A DNA stretch of 64,000 nucleotides from Marinobacter aromaticivorans (GTDB taxonomy: Bacteria; Pseudomonadota; Gammaproteobacteria; Pseudomonadales; Oleiphilaceae), in NCBI RefSeq assembly GCF_002806975.1, contig NZ_NIHD01000004.1, positions 1 to 64,000 on the forward strand, read 5' to 3'. Shown piece after piece: positions 49,163-58,814 of this stretch. The notes beneath the pieces are model-generated. The model ran no database searches. It had not been told where the DNA came from and saw nothing but the letters and a program-made list of their open reading frames with translations. A program made the position numbers and the translations under genes. How positions within the stretch are numbered: position 1 is the first letter of the stretch; every line of letters begins with the position of its first letter.

Positions 49163-50347
49163 TTAGCCCAGAGCCTTCTGCAAACGCTCAATGGCCTTTT
49201 CCAGATTGTTCATGCTCGTTGCGAAGCTCAGGCGCATGTGGCCGGGGCAACCGAACGCAGAGCCGGGAACCAGCGCAACGCCGGCTTCGCTTAGCAGCTT
49301 CTCTGCGAACTCCACATCGTTGCTGACAGTGGAGTCTGCATCAATGGCGCTCTGGAAACTCGGGAACACGTAGAAGGTGCCGTCGCCTTTGAGGCATTCA
49401 ACACCCGGCAGCTTGTTCAACGCGTCTACCAGCCAGTCGTGGCGCTCTTTGAACGCCTTGACCATCTCACCGACACATTCCTGCGGGCCATCCAGAGCAG
49501 CCTGTGCGGCGGCCTGGGAGATGGAGCAGGGGTTAGAGGTGCTTTGGGACTGAATCTTCTTCATGGCCCCGATGATCTTCGCCGGGCCAGCGGCATAGCC
49601 GATACGCCAGCCAGTCATTGAGTAGGCCTTGGATACACCGTTCAGAACGAAAGTACGCTCATAAAGCTCCGGAGTAGCGTTCAGAATGTTGCAGAACGGC
49701 TTGCCGGTCCAGAGGATGGGCTCGTACATGTCGTCGGTGGCGATCATGATGTTCGGGTGCTTTTTCAGCACCTCGCCAATCGCCTGCAGCTCTTCCATGG
49801 TGTAAGCCATGCCGCTGGGGTTGGACGGGCTGTTGATCACGAACAGGCGGGTGCGCTCGGTGATGGCGTTTTCCAGCTGCTCCGGGGTGATTTTAAAGCG
49901 GGTTTCAGCACCGGTTTCGATGATTACCGGCTTGCCTTCAGCAACCAGCACCATATCCGGGTAGGATACCCAGTAAGGCGCGGGGATAATCGCCTCGTCG
50001 CCGGCGTTCAGTGTAGCCAATGCAAGGTTGAAAAAGCTCTGTTTGCCACCACTTGATACCAGTATCTGGTTGGCTTCGTATTCCAGGCCGTTGTCCCGTT
50101 TGAACTTCGCAATAATTGCTTTCTTCAGGGCCGGCGTACCATCAACAGCGGTGTACTTTGTCTGGCCGTTTTTGATGGCCTCTATGGCTGCCTGTTTGAT
50201 GTGATCCGGAGTGTCGAAGTCCGGCTCGCCGGCACCCAGGCCGATGATATCCCGGCCTGCTGCGCGCAGTTCAGCGGCTTTGTTGGTGACTGCGAGGGTG
50301 GGAGATGGCTTGATTGCCTGTACTCGGCTGGAAAGTTGAAGGTCCAA
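49163..50347 (-). CDS. Aspartate-type aminotransferase
   Basis: A 394-aa class I aminotransferase of the AspC/thermophilic subgroup type. LGAGEPDFDTPDHIK and the PLP-lysine segment NGVSKAYSMTGWRIGY are clear. The start is a TTG at 50347: AAGGAG lies 7 bases upstream and the protein then begins DLQLSSRVQAIKPS, the family N-terminus. ATG starts further upstream lack support. It probably interconverts aspartate and oxaloacetate. Confidence 0.9.
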   Translation of the reverse strand: MDLQLSSRVQAIKPSPTLAVTNKAAELRAAGRDIIGLGAGEPDFDTPDHIKQAAIEAIKNGQTKYTAVDGTPALKKAIIAKFKRDNGLEYEANQILVSSGGKQSFFNLALATLNAGDEAIIPAPYWVSYPDMVLVAEGKPVIIETGAETRFKITPEQLENAITERTRLFVINSPSNPSGMAYTMEELQAIGEVLKKHPNIMIATDDMYEPILWTGKPFCNILNATPELYERTFVLNGVSKAYSMTGWRIGYAAGPAKIIGAMKKIQSQSTSNPCSISQAAAQAALDGPQECVGEMVKAFKERHDWLVDALNKLPGVECLKGDGTFYVFPSFQSAIDADSTVSNDVEFAEKLLSEAGVALVPGSAFGCPGHMRLSFATSMNNLEKAIERLQKALG

Positions 50348-50561
50348 ACTTGCGCTCCTTGAAAGCTGCGTCTGATAGGTCCGTGACCGGCGGGGTGTCT
50401 GAATCCTTGCCTTTTGGCGGCTGATTTTCGCCCAGCCGTCGATCACGTTGATGGTACCATGAAGCCGGCGTAACAATAAATTTCTCTCTGATACCCGGTC
50501 TTGCAACGGCAGGATGCGGTAAAGAGCCCTATGTTGAGTGAGTGGAGGTTGTTTGCCGATT

Positions 50562-52625
50562 ATGGCCAGTAGCGATTCCAGCAAAACAGGTAAAGACGGT
50601 GTGTTCAAGGTTGATTCACCATTTGAGCCGGCAGGCGATCAGCCAAAAGCGATTGCCGGGCTGGTGGATGGTATTCATTCCGGCCTGGCGCACCAGACAC
50701 TGCTGGGTGTTACCGGCTCGGGTAAGACCTATACCGTGGCCAAGGTGATTGAGTCGGTGCAGCGACCGACCATTGTCATGGCCCACAACAAAACCCTGGC
50801 GGCGCAGTTGTACGGCGAGTTTCGCGAGTTTTTTCCGGACAATGCCGTGGAATACTTCGTGTCCTACTACGATTACTACCAGCCCGAGGCTTACGTTCCC
50901 TCGTCTGATACCTTTATCGAGAAAGATGCCTCCATTAACGAACACATCGAGCAGATGCGGCTGTCTGCCACCAAAGCGCTGCTTGAACGCCCGGACGCGA
51001 TCATTGTGGCAACGGTATCCGCCATTTACGGCTTGGGTGATCCCAAATCCTACCTGAAAATGATGCTGCACCTGGACCGGGGCGACAAGATAGACCAGCG
51101 CCATATCCTGCGCCGGCTGGCTGAACTGCAGTACACCCGCAACGATATTGAGTTTCATCGAGCCAACTATCGGGTGCGTGGCGATGTGATTGATGTGTTT
51201 CCGGCAGAATCGGAAAAAGAAGCGATCCGCATTGAGTTGTTCGATGATGAAGTGGAAAACCTCAGTTATTTCGATCCGCTCACCGGCGAAGTGCTGCGGC
51301 GTGTTCCCAGGGTTACGATCTATCCGAAATCCCACTATGTAACCCCGCGCCAGACCGTGCTGGATGCTGTGGAGCGTATTAAAGTCGAGCTGGATGAACG
51401 TTTGCAGCAACTGCGGGACAACAACCGCCTGGTGGAGGCCCAGCGCCTGGAGGAACGCACCCGCTACGATATGGAAATGATGAACGAGCTGGGCTACTGC
51501 AATGGTATCGAGAACTACTCTCGCTATCTCTCGGGCCGGCAACCCGGGGAAGCGCCCCCGACATTGTTTGATTATCTGCCGCCGAATGCACTGCTGGTTG
51601 TTGATGAATCCCATGTGACCATTCCGCAAATCGGCGCCATGTACAAAGGCGACCGCTCCCGGAAGGAAACCCTGGTGGAGTACGGTTTTCGGTTACCCTC
51701 TGCCCTGGATAACCGCCCCATGCGGTTTGATGAGTGGGAGCGTATTGCGCCCCAGATGATCTTTGTGTCTGCCACGCCTGCCAACTACGAGGCAGAGCAT
51801 GCAGGCCAGGTGGTTGAGCAGGTTGTCAGGCCTACCGGCCTGCTGGACCCGGAGATTGAAGTACGGCCGGCCTCTACGCAGGTAGATGACCTGCTGTCCG
51901 AGATCCATGCCCGGGTCAGGGTTAAAGAGCGGGTTCTTGTTACCACGCTGACCAAGCGTATGGCGGAAGATCTCACGGACTTTTTAATGGAGCACGATAT
52001 CCGTGTGCGTTACCTGCACTCGGATATCGATACGGTTGAGCGGGTCGAGATCATCCGCGATTTGCGCCGGGGCGAGTTCGACGTGCTTGTTGGTATTAAC
52101 CTGCTGCGTGAGGGCCTGGATATGCCGGAAGTGTCCCTGGTCGCCATTCTGGACGCCGACAAGGAAGGTTTCCTGCGTTCCGAACGTTCCCTGATCCAGA
52201 CCATTGGCCGCGCGGCCCGGAATCTCAGTGGCAAGGCCATTCTTTATGGCGACAGGATTACCGGCTCCATGCAGCGGGCCATTGACGAAACAGAGCGTCG
52301 GCGCGCCAAACAGGCCGAGCACAATGAACTCCACGGCATCACGCCCAAGGGGCTTAACAAGAGCATTGCCGATATCATGGAGGGTGCGGGAGGCGTCGGT
52401 GGCCGTGGCCGGCGTAGGGCTGAACGGCCCGGGGAAAAAGCGGCTGAAGAAGCCGAGCAGTACCGGGCAAAGGTTGGCGGCCGTTCGCCACAGGAATTGC
52501 TCAAAGAGGTCGCACGCCTTGAGGACGAGATGTACAAGGCTGCGTCGGAGCTGGATTTCGAGGCCGCTGCTCGCTTGCGGGATGAGATCTCAGACCTCAA
52601 GGAAGCCGCGCTGAGGACCGGGTGA
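50562..52625 (+). CDS. uvrB: UvrABC system protein B
   Basis: A 687-aa excision-repair helicase with Walker A GVTGSGKT, the beta-hairpin region ([10 protein letters not shown]), and a C-terminal UVR domain ([24 protein letters not shown]). The ATG at 50562 is chosen; an upstream GTG would add 8 residues. I see no LexA box in the upstream gap. Confidence 0.96.
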   Translation: MASSDSSKTGKDGVFKVDSPFEPAGDQPKAIAGLVDGIHSGLAHQTLLGVTGSGKTYTVAKVIESVQRPTIVMAHNKTLAAQLYGEFREFFPDNAVEYFVSYYDYYQPEAYVPSSDTFIEKDASINEHIEQMRLSATKALLERPDAIIVATVSAIYGLGDPKSYLKMMLHLDRGDKIDQRHILRRLAELQYTRNDIEFHRANYRVRGDVIDVFPAESEKEAIRIELFDDEVENLSYFDPLTGEVLRRVPRVTIYPKSHYVTPRQTVLDAVERIKVELDERLQQLRDNNRLVEAQRLEERTRYDMEMMNELGYCNGIENYSRYLSGRQPGEAPPTLFDYLPPNALLVVDESHVTIPQIGAMYKGDRSRKETLVEYGFRLPSALDNRPMRFDEWERIAPQMIFVSATPANYEAEHAGQVVEQVVRPTGLLDPEIEVRPASTQVDDLLSEIHARVRVKERVLVTTLTKRMAEDLTDFLMEHDIRVRYLHSDIDTVERVEIIRDLRRGEFDVLVGINLLREGLDMPEVSLVAILDADKEGFLRSERSLIQTIGRAARNLSGKAILYGDRITGSMQRAIDETERRRAKQAEHNELHGITPKGLNKSIADIMEGAGGVGGRGRRRAERPGEKAAEEAEQYRAKVGGRSPQELLKEVARLEDEMYKAASELDFEAAARLRDEISDLKEAALRTG

Positions 52626-52645
52626 GCTGGCGGTGCGGGTTTTTC

Positions 52646-53770
52646 TCAGCGTTTGGGGCCAACAATAACAGCGGCCTGGAGCGGCTGGTTGCGGCCATAC
52701 CGTGAAATTCTGCTGAAAACCCGCTTATCCACTGGCAGGTATTGTTTGTCGGCCACGGTTTCGCCGTCGTCAACGTCAATATCCGGGTCGTGCAGGTAAA
52801 CAAACTGCTCGTCTATGGCGCACACCGTTACCCAGTGGGGTACCCGGCTACGGTTCAGTTGCCAGGTACTGATCAGAATCACCGGGATCTGGCCGTTATG
52901 AAGCGCCTGCTCCATGGCTTCCAGAGTGAGCGGGGCGTGGTGTAACCGGATCCCTGTCTGGCTGATATCCTTCAGAAAGCCCTCATGCACCAGCTCAAGA
53001 ACGCGTTTTTTATCGTTATTGCGTACAGTGTCCTGGAACAGGGGGCCTTCTGTGCTCACCCAGGCACTGGCTTCAAAACCGCGCTTCCAGGCTGAGAGGG
53101 CAAGGCCGTGGGGGCCGCAGCCGCCATGCCCGGCCAGCATGAAAATTGTCGTTGCCTCACGCCAGATTCGGAGTTCTTCCAGAGTGGTGAGCGGTTGTTC
53201 TTCGTCAAGCGCTGCCATGGCCATGATCAATGCGGCCGGGCCACAGGAGAAGTCGGTGGTCTGAGGGTAATAGGGCACGGGCAGGAACTCCCGTGAGGGC
53301 TCATAAAACAGTATGCGGCGTTCGAAACGCAGAGCCGTGCCATGGTCTTCGTAATAATCCCGGTAAGTGCCGAACTGGCGATAGCCCAGTCGCTTATAGA
53401 GGGTAATGGCACCGCTGTTATCTTCCCGCACCTCCAGGCGCATGAGAATACGGCCAGCCGATGCCGCTTCATGCTCTGCCGTTTTTATCAGCTGTTCACC
53501 AATGCCATGTCCGCGGGCCGTTGGCAGTACGGCAATGGAATAGATGCGGGCCAGGCGGGTTGCCGCACTCATCAGAACCAGGCAGTAGCCCAGGAGTTCG
53601 CTGGCACCTTCATGCGTGGTCTCGGCCACGATCAGCCTGTCCCGCGGCATCTCGATAAAACGCCGGAAACTGCGGCGCGACAGCCGGTCTTCTGTAAAAC
53701 AGCGCTGTTCAAGTTGCAGAAGCGCGTTCAGGTCATCGCTGGTGGCTTGCCGAAGGTGCAGTTTGGACAT
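52646..53770 (-). CDS. GNAT acetyltransferase / C39-like peptidase fusion
   Basis: A 374-aa two-domain protein. Residues 1-150 are a GNAT N-acetyltransferase (RIYSIAVLPTARGHGIGEQLI is the acetyl-CoA loop). Residues 165-374 are a papain-like C39 peptidase domain: catalytic Cys in TDFSCGPAAL, His in VPHWVTVCAID, and Asp in LHDPDID. No signal peptide or membrane helix, so it is cytoplasmic. It is divergent from a RimK-like ATP-grasp gene, a pairing that recurs in gammaproteobacteria. The joint role is probably peptide or protein modification, but no substrate is established. Confidence 0.82.
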   Translation of the reverse strand: MSKLHLRQATSDDLNALLQLEQRCFTEDRLSRRSFRRFIEMPRDRLIVAETTHEGASELLGYCLVLMSAATRLARIYSIAVLPTARGHGIGEQLIKTAEHEAASAGRILMRLEVREDNSGAITLYKRLGYRQFGTYRDYYEDHGTALRFERRILFYEPSREFLPVPYYPQTTDFSCGPAALIMAMAALDEEQPLTTLEELRIWREATTIFMLAGHGGCGPHGLALSAWKRGFEASAWVSTEGPLFQDTVRNNDKKRVLELVHEGFLKDISQTGIRLHHAPLTLEAMEQALHNGQIPVILISTWQLNRSRVPHWVTVCAIDEQFVYLHDPDIDVDDGETVADKQYLPVDKRVFSRISRYGRNQPLQAAVIVGPKR

Positions 53771-53972
53771 GTATGAGAAGGCCTTGGGGATATCGGCTCG
53801 GGCGTGCTCTCGGGCTTCCCGTGTGCCGCTATTATGTTAGAGAGTCGAGCCCGGGAATATAAGTTGTTTATGCGTAAAAGCACGCATTGTCGGCTGATTG
53901 TTCCAACCCGCGAAGCGGCGTATTGTTGCGACCATTGCTCTTGGCAACTACCTCCCGGGAGGACCGCCGCGA

Positions 53973-55472
53973 ATGTCCCGCTTGCTTATCGTTGTAGATC
54001 GCACCAAAGACTGGGCACCTTACTATCCCAGCGAAGACGTACTGAGCTTTGATCAGTACCTTCAGTTTTCTGCGCCACCGGCCACCCGCGTGCGTGTTAT
54101 CAACCTGTGCCAGAGCGCCAGATATTTAAGCCGTGGTTACTACTGTTCCTTGTTGGCTGAAGCCCGAGGGCACCACGTAGTGCCATCGGTGATGACACTG
54201 AACGACCTGAGCCGCAAGGGCCTGTTCTCCCTTGAGCTGGAGGAGCTGGATGCCAGCGTCATTAACTGGCTGGAGTCTGCAGGTTCGGCGATTGACCCTG
54301 CCAGCGACGAGCGCAATGCTACCCATGAGGTAAGGATTCGAACTTATTTCGGGCAGACTGAACACCCGGATCTCAAGCCGGTTGCAAGGGCGCTGTTCGA
54401 ACGGTTCCCCAGCCCGATTCTGGAGGTTGTGTTCCGCCGCAGAAAGGCCTGGCAAATTGAATCCATGAAGCCGGCTGCGCCTGCGGATCTGGAGGAAAGC
54501 GAACAGGACACGTTTGCAACCGCACTGGACCGCTTCAGCAGCATGGTGTGGCGCAAGCCAAGAACTCGCCGCCGTTATCGTTTTGACCTTGCGGTGCTGG
54601 TCAACCCGGAGGAAGAAATGCCGCCGAGTGATGCGGTGGCCCTGAAGCGCTTTGAAAAAGCCGGCCGCAAACTGGGTATAAACGTAGAGCAGATTACCCG
54701 CCGGGATTACATGCGGCTGCCCGAATACGACGGCCTGTTCATTCGCGAGACCACGGCCATTGATCACCACACCTATCGTTTTGCCCGCAAGGCAGCAGCC
54801 GAAGGCATGGTGGTCATTGATGATCCGGTGTCGATTCTCAAGTGCACAAACAAGGTTTTTCTGGCGGATTTGCTGAAAAACAACAAGGTGCCAACCCCCA
54901 GAACTCTGATTTTATCCAAAGACCAGAAAGATGCCGTGGAGCAGGTTATCCAGGAGCTTGGTTTCCCGGCGGTTATCAAGATACCGGATGGTGCCTTTTC
55001 GCGGGGCGTTACCAAAGCGGAAGATGAGAAATCCCTGCGCGCGGGGCTGAAAGACCTGTTCCGGCAGTCCGCACTGGTACTGGCGCAGGAGTATCTGTAC
55101 ACCGATTACGACTGGCGCATCGGTGTGCTCGGGGGGCGTGCCATCTACGCCTGCAAATATATGATGGTAAAGGGCCACTGGCAGATTTATCAGCATGGCG
55201 AGTCAGCGAGCCAGAGTGGTGGGTTTGAGACCATGCCCACGTACGAAGTGCCGAGAAACGTAATACAGGCAGCGCTGAATGCCACGCGGCTGATCGGTAA
55301 CGGGCTTTACGGCGTTGATATCAAGCAGTCCGGGAGCCGGGTAGCGGTTATCGAAGTTAATGACAACCCGAGTATTGATGCGGGCGTTGAAGATCGTTTT
55401 CTGGGGGGCGAGCTCTACACGCTGGTTATGCAGGAATTTCTTTCCAGAATGGAAGAAAACCGCCGGCGGTAA
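53973..55472 (+). CDS. RimK-like ATP-grasp ligase with RLAN-type N-terminus
   Basis: A 499-aa protein. The N-terminal half (1-180) fits the RimK-like ATP-grasp N-terminal (RLAN) region, starting LLIVVDRTKDWAPYYPSEDV. The C-terminal half is an ATP-grasp ligase with VLADLLKNNKVPTPRT-type lid, IKIPDGAFSRGVTKAE, and the metal-binding end VIEVNDNPSIDAGVED. Such enzymes join an amino acid to a carboxylate using ATP. Start at 53973 is set by GGGAGGACC. It lies head-to-head with the GNAT/C39 gene; the two probably act together. Confidence 0.84.
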   Translation: MSRLLIVVDRTKDWAPYYPSEDVLSFDQYLQFSAPPATRVRVINLCQSARYLSRGYYCSLLAEARGHHVVPSVMTLNDLSRKGLFSLELEELDASVINWLESAGSAIDPASDERNATHEVRIRTYFGQTEHPDLKPVARALFERFPSPILEVVFRRRKAWQIESMKPAAPADLEESEQDTFATALDRFSSMVWRKPRTRRRYRFDLAVLVNPEEEMPPSDAVALKRFEKAGRKLGINVEQITRRDYMRLPEYDGLFIRETTAIDHHTYRFARKAAAEGMVVIDDPVSILKCTNKVFLADLLKNNKVPTPRTLILSKDQKDAVEQVIQELGFPAVIKIPDGAFSRGVTKAEDEKSLRAGLKDLFRQSALVLAQEYLYTDYDWRIGVLGGRAIYACKYMMVKGHWQIYQHGESASQSGGFETMPTYEVPRNVIQAALNATRLIGNGLYGVDIKQSGSRVAVIEVNDNPSIDAGVEDRFLGGELYTLVMQEFLSRMEENRRR

Positions 55473-55498
55473 CAAGGCAGTCGATACGGATTGCCGGT

Positions 55499-56659
55499 TT
55501 ATGGGCCGGCTACCCAGACTCTCACGCTGCCAAACCACGGGTAATCCTCAAGGCGACTTCGGGCGTTTTCCAGCGTAAACACGCCTTGCGGGTCGGGCTC
55601 ATCGAGAAAGATCTCCACGTGCAGTTTGTTTCTGAGATAGTGAAGCCTCAAACGGCTGCGCTGGGGAATTTCCCCCAGATTCTCCGCGATGATTTTCTTC
55701 ACTTCAGCACGTGAGGGCAGTGATTCGGAAGGGGGGTGCTGATCTTCGTCGTTTTCGGCATCAATGTGAAAGTTGATGTCGATAATATTCTCCAGTGCCT
55801 CACGCATGCCAGCCACCACCCGCATGCCAATCTGGTGTCCCTCGGATACACTGATTTCCGGGCGCACTACCAGATGAATATCCAGCAGAATGTCCTGACC
55901 CATCTTGCGGCTGCGCAGCTCATGCACATTGAGTACACCGTCTGTATTACGGGCAATGGTTTTCAGCATTTCGGTGTTGTCCGGAGATAGCCCGGTGTCC
56001 ACAAGTTCCTGGAAACTGTCCCAGGTAAACTTCCAGCCTATATGAATGATAATGGCCGCAACCGCAACCGCTGCAAGCACGTCCAGCCATGGAAATCCGA
56101 GCATTGCGCCGGCTGTTGATGCCAGAACCACCAGGGATGAAAAGGCGTCGGTACGGCTGTGCCAGGCATTGGCAATGATCAGGTCTGAGCGAATAGCCTC
56201 GCCAATGTGGCGGGTATAATGGAAGATCCACTCCTTGCCAAGAACAGACACGCCAGCAGCAACCAGCACTGGCCATCCCGGTGTGTTTTCAATACTCCCT
56301 TCGAACAACCTCAGAGTGTTTTCCCAGGCAAGTGCTGCCCCTACGGCAATCAGGATACTGCCAAGAACGAGCGTGCCAAAGGTTTCAATGCGCTGATGGC
56401 CGTAGGGGTGATTCTCATCCGGTTCCTGGCGGGACAGTTTCATCACACCAAGAACTACAAGGTCGGATGCTACATCTGTGAAGGAGTGAACACCGTCAAC
56501 AAAAAGAGCCTGGGAATGAAACAGGGTACCGCCGATGACTTTTATGACACCCAGAAAAGCATCGAGAATCATTCCTATAACAGTAACCCGCGATGCCGCT
56601 TTCATTTCCCTCGCGAGATTGTCACGGTTGAGTTGGGCCGGTGAAGCGGGTTGCTGCAT
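55499..56659 (-). CDS. Cation diffusion facilitator with extended C-terminus
   Basis: A 386-aa CDF transporter with six membrane helices. The zinc-type metal site reads HSFTD in helix 2 and HSRTD in helix 5; HPYGHQRIE lies in the loop between. It exports Zn2+ or another divalent ion. After the usual cytoplasmic domain (ending about 285) there is an extra about 100 residues (EVKKIIAENLGEIPQRSR, LHVEIFLDEPD) absent from short CDFs; this resembles a second ferredoxin-like domain. Confidence 0.87.
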   Translation of the reverse strand: MQQPASPAQLNRDNLAREMKAASRVTVIGMILDAFLGVIKVIGGTLFHSQALFVDGVHSFTDVASDLVVLGVMKLSRQEPDENHPYGHQRIETFGTLVLGSILIAVGAALAWENTLRLFEGSIENTPGWPVLVAAGVSVLGKEWIFHYTRHIGEAIRSDLIIANAWHSRTDAFSSLVVLASTAGAMLGFPWLDVLAAVAVAAIIIHIGWKFTWDSFQELVDTGLSPDNTEMLKTIARNTDGVLNVHELRSRKMGQDILLDIHLVVRPEISVSEGHQIGMRVVAGMREALENIIDINFHIDAENDEDQHPPSESLPSRAEVKKIIAENLGEIPQRSRLRLHYLRNKLHVEIFLDEPDPQGVFTLENARSRLEDYPWFGSVRVWVAGP

Positions 56660-57089
56660 TCAAAGAGCTCCGGGTCGGATATCGACGGGTAGTATAGCTT
56701 TACTCCCGGCAAATGTTGAAAAACCGCCGGGAGATGCCTTGATAAGCGGTTTTTTGCCGTATTTGCGTTTGATTTATGCACATCATACCAGTAGCGCAGT
56801 TGAATGACAGGTTGTTCACAATTTCTGACATTTAAAGTTGAAATTTAATAAGTTATTGAAAATAAGAGGAAAATAAACTGATCAAAAAATGATCAATCTG
56901 TAGATTGGCGCAGATCACAAGGGATTCGCAACGTTGCACCGCGATTTTCAACAGGGTTATCCACAGATTCCGTGGAAAAGCTCCCGAGAGCGCAAAAATA
57001 CAGGTGTTTAGCGCTGTCTTTTATGTAAACGAGTCGCTGTGGAAAACTTCCGGTATACTCGCGGCCAGATTTTACTGAGGAGCTTTCAG
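56660..57089 (+). other. AT-rich upstream region of pyrD with DnaA-box-like sites
   Basis: A 430-base gap with no gene. It has two perfect DnaA boxes, TTATGCACA (56774-56782) and TTATCCACA (56957-56965); two one-mismatch boxes, TTGTTCACA (56812-56820) and TTTTCCACA on the minus strand (57038-57046); an about 79% A+T stretch at 56821-56900; and three GATC sites within about 35 bases (56880, 56891, 56913), two of them in TGATCA repeats. This is an origin-like or DnaA-binding layout. Confidence 0.5.
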
Positions 57090-58109
57090 ATGTACGGTGT
57101 TATCCGAAACCTGCTTTTCCGATTACCTCCCGAGCAGGCACACTCTGTCGCTTTGAACGGTCTGGATCTGGCGTACAGGTTACGTGTACTGGGTGCTTTT
57201 TCCCCACAGGCAGATGCGCTGCCAGTGAAGGTTATGGGGCTGGATTTCCCCAACCCGGTGGGGCTTGCAGCAGGGCTGGATAAAAACGCCGATCATGTGG
57301 ACGCGTTGGGCGCGCTCGGTTTCGGGTTTATAGAAGTCGGTACAGTTACGCCGCTGCCACAGCCGGGTAACCCCAAACCCCGCATGTTCAGGTTGCCGGA
57401 GCATACGGCCATTATTAACCGGATGGGATTTAACAACGAAGGCCTGGAACACTTGCTGGAGCGGGTGGGCAAGCGAAGGTACAAGGGAATTCTCGGTATT
57501 AACGTAGGCAAGAACAAAGATACGCCAAACCAGGAATCCGAGTCGGATTACCGCAAGGGCATCGCGGCGGTATACACCCGCGCAGACTATATTACCGTGA
57601 ACGTATCGTCACCCAACACACCCGGCTTGCGTGATCTTCAGTTTGGTGACTCGCTGAAAAGCCTGCTTCACGCCATTAAAGATGAACAGCTCAGTTGTCA
57701 GAAGCAGCATGACCGATATGTACCCGTTGCTGTAAAAATCGCACCGGATATGGACGACGAGGGAATCCGGTTTGTTGCAATGGCCCTGAAAGAAGCAGGG
57801 CTGGACGGGGTTATTGCGACCAACACCACCATCAGCCGCGATGCCGTTGCCGGTCATCGGCACGCACAGGAGCCGGGAGGGCTCAGTGGTGCCCCGGTTC
57901 GTGAGGCATCATTGAGAGTTATTCAGGGGCTGTATGCAGAACTTGGTAACGAATTGCCAATTATCGGTGTGGGCGGCATTACAGACGGTAAGAGTGCCGC
58001 TGAAAAAATACGGGCGGGTGCAAAACTGGTCCAACTCTATACCGGCTTTATTTACAGAGGGCCAGAGCTTATCCGTGAGTCGGTTGAAGCGATACGAAAG
58101 CTCGGGTAG
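57090..58109 (+). CDS. pyrD: Dihydroorotate dehydrogenase (quinone), class 2
   Basis: A 339-aa membrane-associated flavoprotein of pyrimidine synthesis. N-terminal helical microdomain (YGVIRNLLFRLPPEQAH), then the barrel with GLAAGLDKNAD, NRMGFNNEG and VNVSSPNTPGL, which includes the catalytic serine of class 2. The ATG at 57090 has TGAGGAG upstream. Precedes rmf and rlmKL, as in E. coli. Confidence 0.95.
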   Translation: MYGVIRNLLFRLPPEQAHSVALNGLDLAYRLRVLGAFSPQADALPVKVMGLDFPNPVGLAAGLDKNADHVDALGALGFGFIEVGTVTPLPQPGNPKPRMFRLPEHTAIINRMGFNNEGLEHLLERVGKRRYKGILGINVGKNKDTPNQESESDYRKGIAAVYTRADYITVNVSSPNTPGLRDLQFGDSLKSLLHAIKDEQLSCQKQHDRYVPVAVKIAPDMDDEGIRFVAMALKEAGLDGVIATNTTISRDAVAGHRHAQEPGGLSGAPVREASLRVIQGLYAELGNELPIIGVGGITDGKSAAEKIRAGAKLVQLYTGFIYRGPELIRESVEAIRKLG

Positions 58110-58130
58110 CACCTGGGCAGCCCAACGAAA

Positions 58131-58170
58131 ATGGGCCCGTATTACGGGCCCATTCGGGGGTTTAACCCCC
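58131..58170. terminator. Tandem hairpins after pyrD
   Basis: atgggcccgt / acgggcccat (58131-58140, 58144-58153) is a perfect 10-bp stem, followed at once by ggggg/ccccc (58156-58170). T runs are short, so termination is likely but not certain. It separates pyrD from the convergent rmf. Confidence 0.6.
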
Positions 58171-58283
58171 TGGCGCTTCATCAGCGCGTTGTACGGGGCG
58201 GGTGGCCCCGTTATGGTTGCTCTGATTACTGCATCAAATTGTGTAAAAAAGATCAGATTAAGATTTCGGGGTTTCGACGAACA

Positions 58284-58496
58284 TCACGCTGTTGTGACAT
58301 TGGCCAGTTTATGAATACCGGAAACGCCGGTCATGCCTTCCCATTGATCTGTGCGGCCTTCTCGCCACCCGTTCAACCATTCCTGGCGAACCTCTGCCTG
58401 TTCGAGCGGGCAGCTGTCTTTGGATTTGCCAGACACGCCAGCGAGATAACCCCGCTTGAATGCGCGAGCATACATGTCTCTTTTCTGTCTTTTCAT
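58284..58496 (-). CDS. rmf: Ribosome modulation factor
   Basis: A 70-aa basic protein beginning KRQKRDMYARAFKRGYLAG and containing CPLEQAEVRQEWLNGWREGRTD, the RMF signature. RMF makes inactive 100S ribosome dimers in stationary phase. The E. coli protein is 55 aa; this one has about 15 extra C-terminal residues (ending KLANVTTA). Start at 58496 matches the family; an upstream in-frame start would add 29 unlikely residues. Confidence 0.88.
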   Translation of the reverse strand: MKRQKRDMYARAFKRGYLAGVSGKSKDSCPLEQAEVRQEWLNGWREGRTDQWEGMTGVSGIHKLANVTTA

Positions 58497-58814
58497 GCCG
58501 TTCCTCACTAATGGATTAACAGAACAAGCGTGTACACTTCTGCAGTGGCTATGGCATATGGAATCCACTCCGGGATAACCCACTATTGCCAGCTCCAGCC
58601 AGAGCAGTCAGGATCCTGTTAACGAAAGGGTGTTACCCTTCCCGAACGACGCGTCAAGTACAAGGTAAGCTTAACCTCGAGCAGAAGTACACTATCATTT
58701 TGGACTATAAATACTGCTTTTTAGACTGTTTCTGAATATTAAAATTACCCCGAACCTTTGAACGCTGCGATTCCCGCAACTTACCGGGGATGGCTCAAGA
58801 ACCTGGAGTTGAAC
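58497..58814. other. Shared promoter region of rmf and rlmKL
   Basis: No gene is supported here. The stretch 58690-58760 is AT-rich and contains plausible promoter elements for the divergent rmf and rlmKL, but no clear regulator site was recognised. Confidence 0.4.

Noticed and set aside
50348..50561. A LexA box upstream of uvrB
   Set aside because: No CTG-N10-CAG palindrome with the right flanks was found.
56879..56895. An FNR-type site at the paired TGATCA repeats
   Set aside because: The half-sites are in the wrong orientation and spacing for TTGAT-N4-ATCAA.
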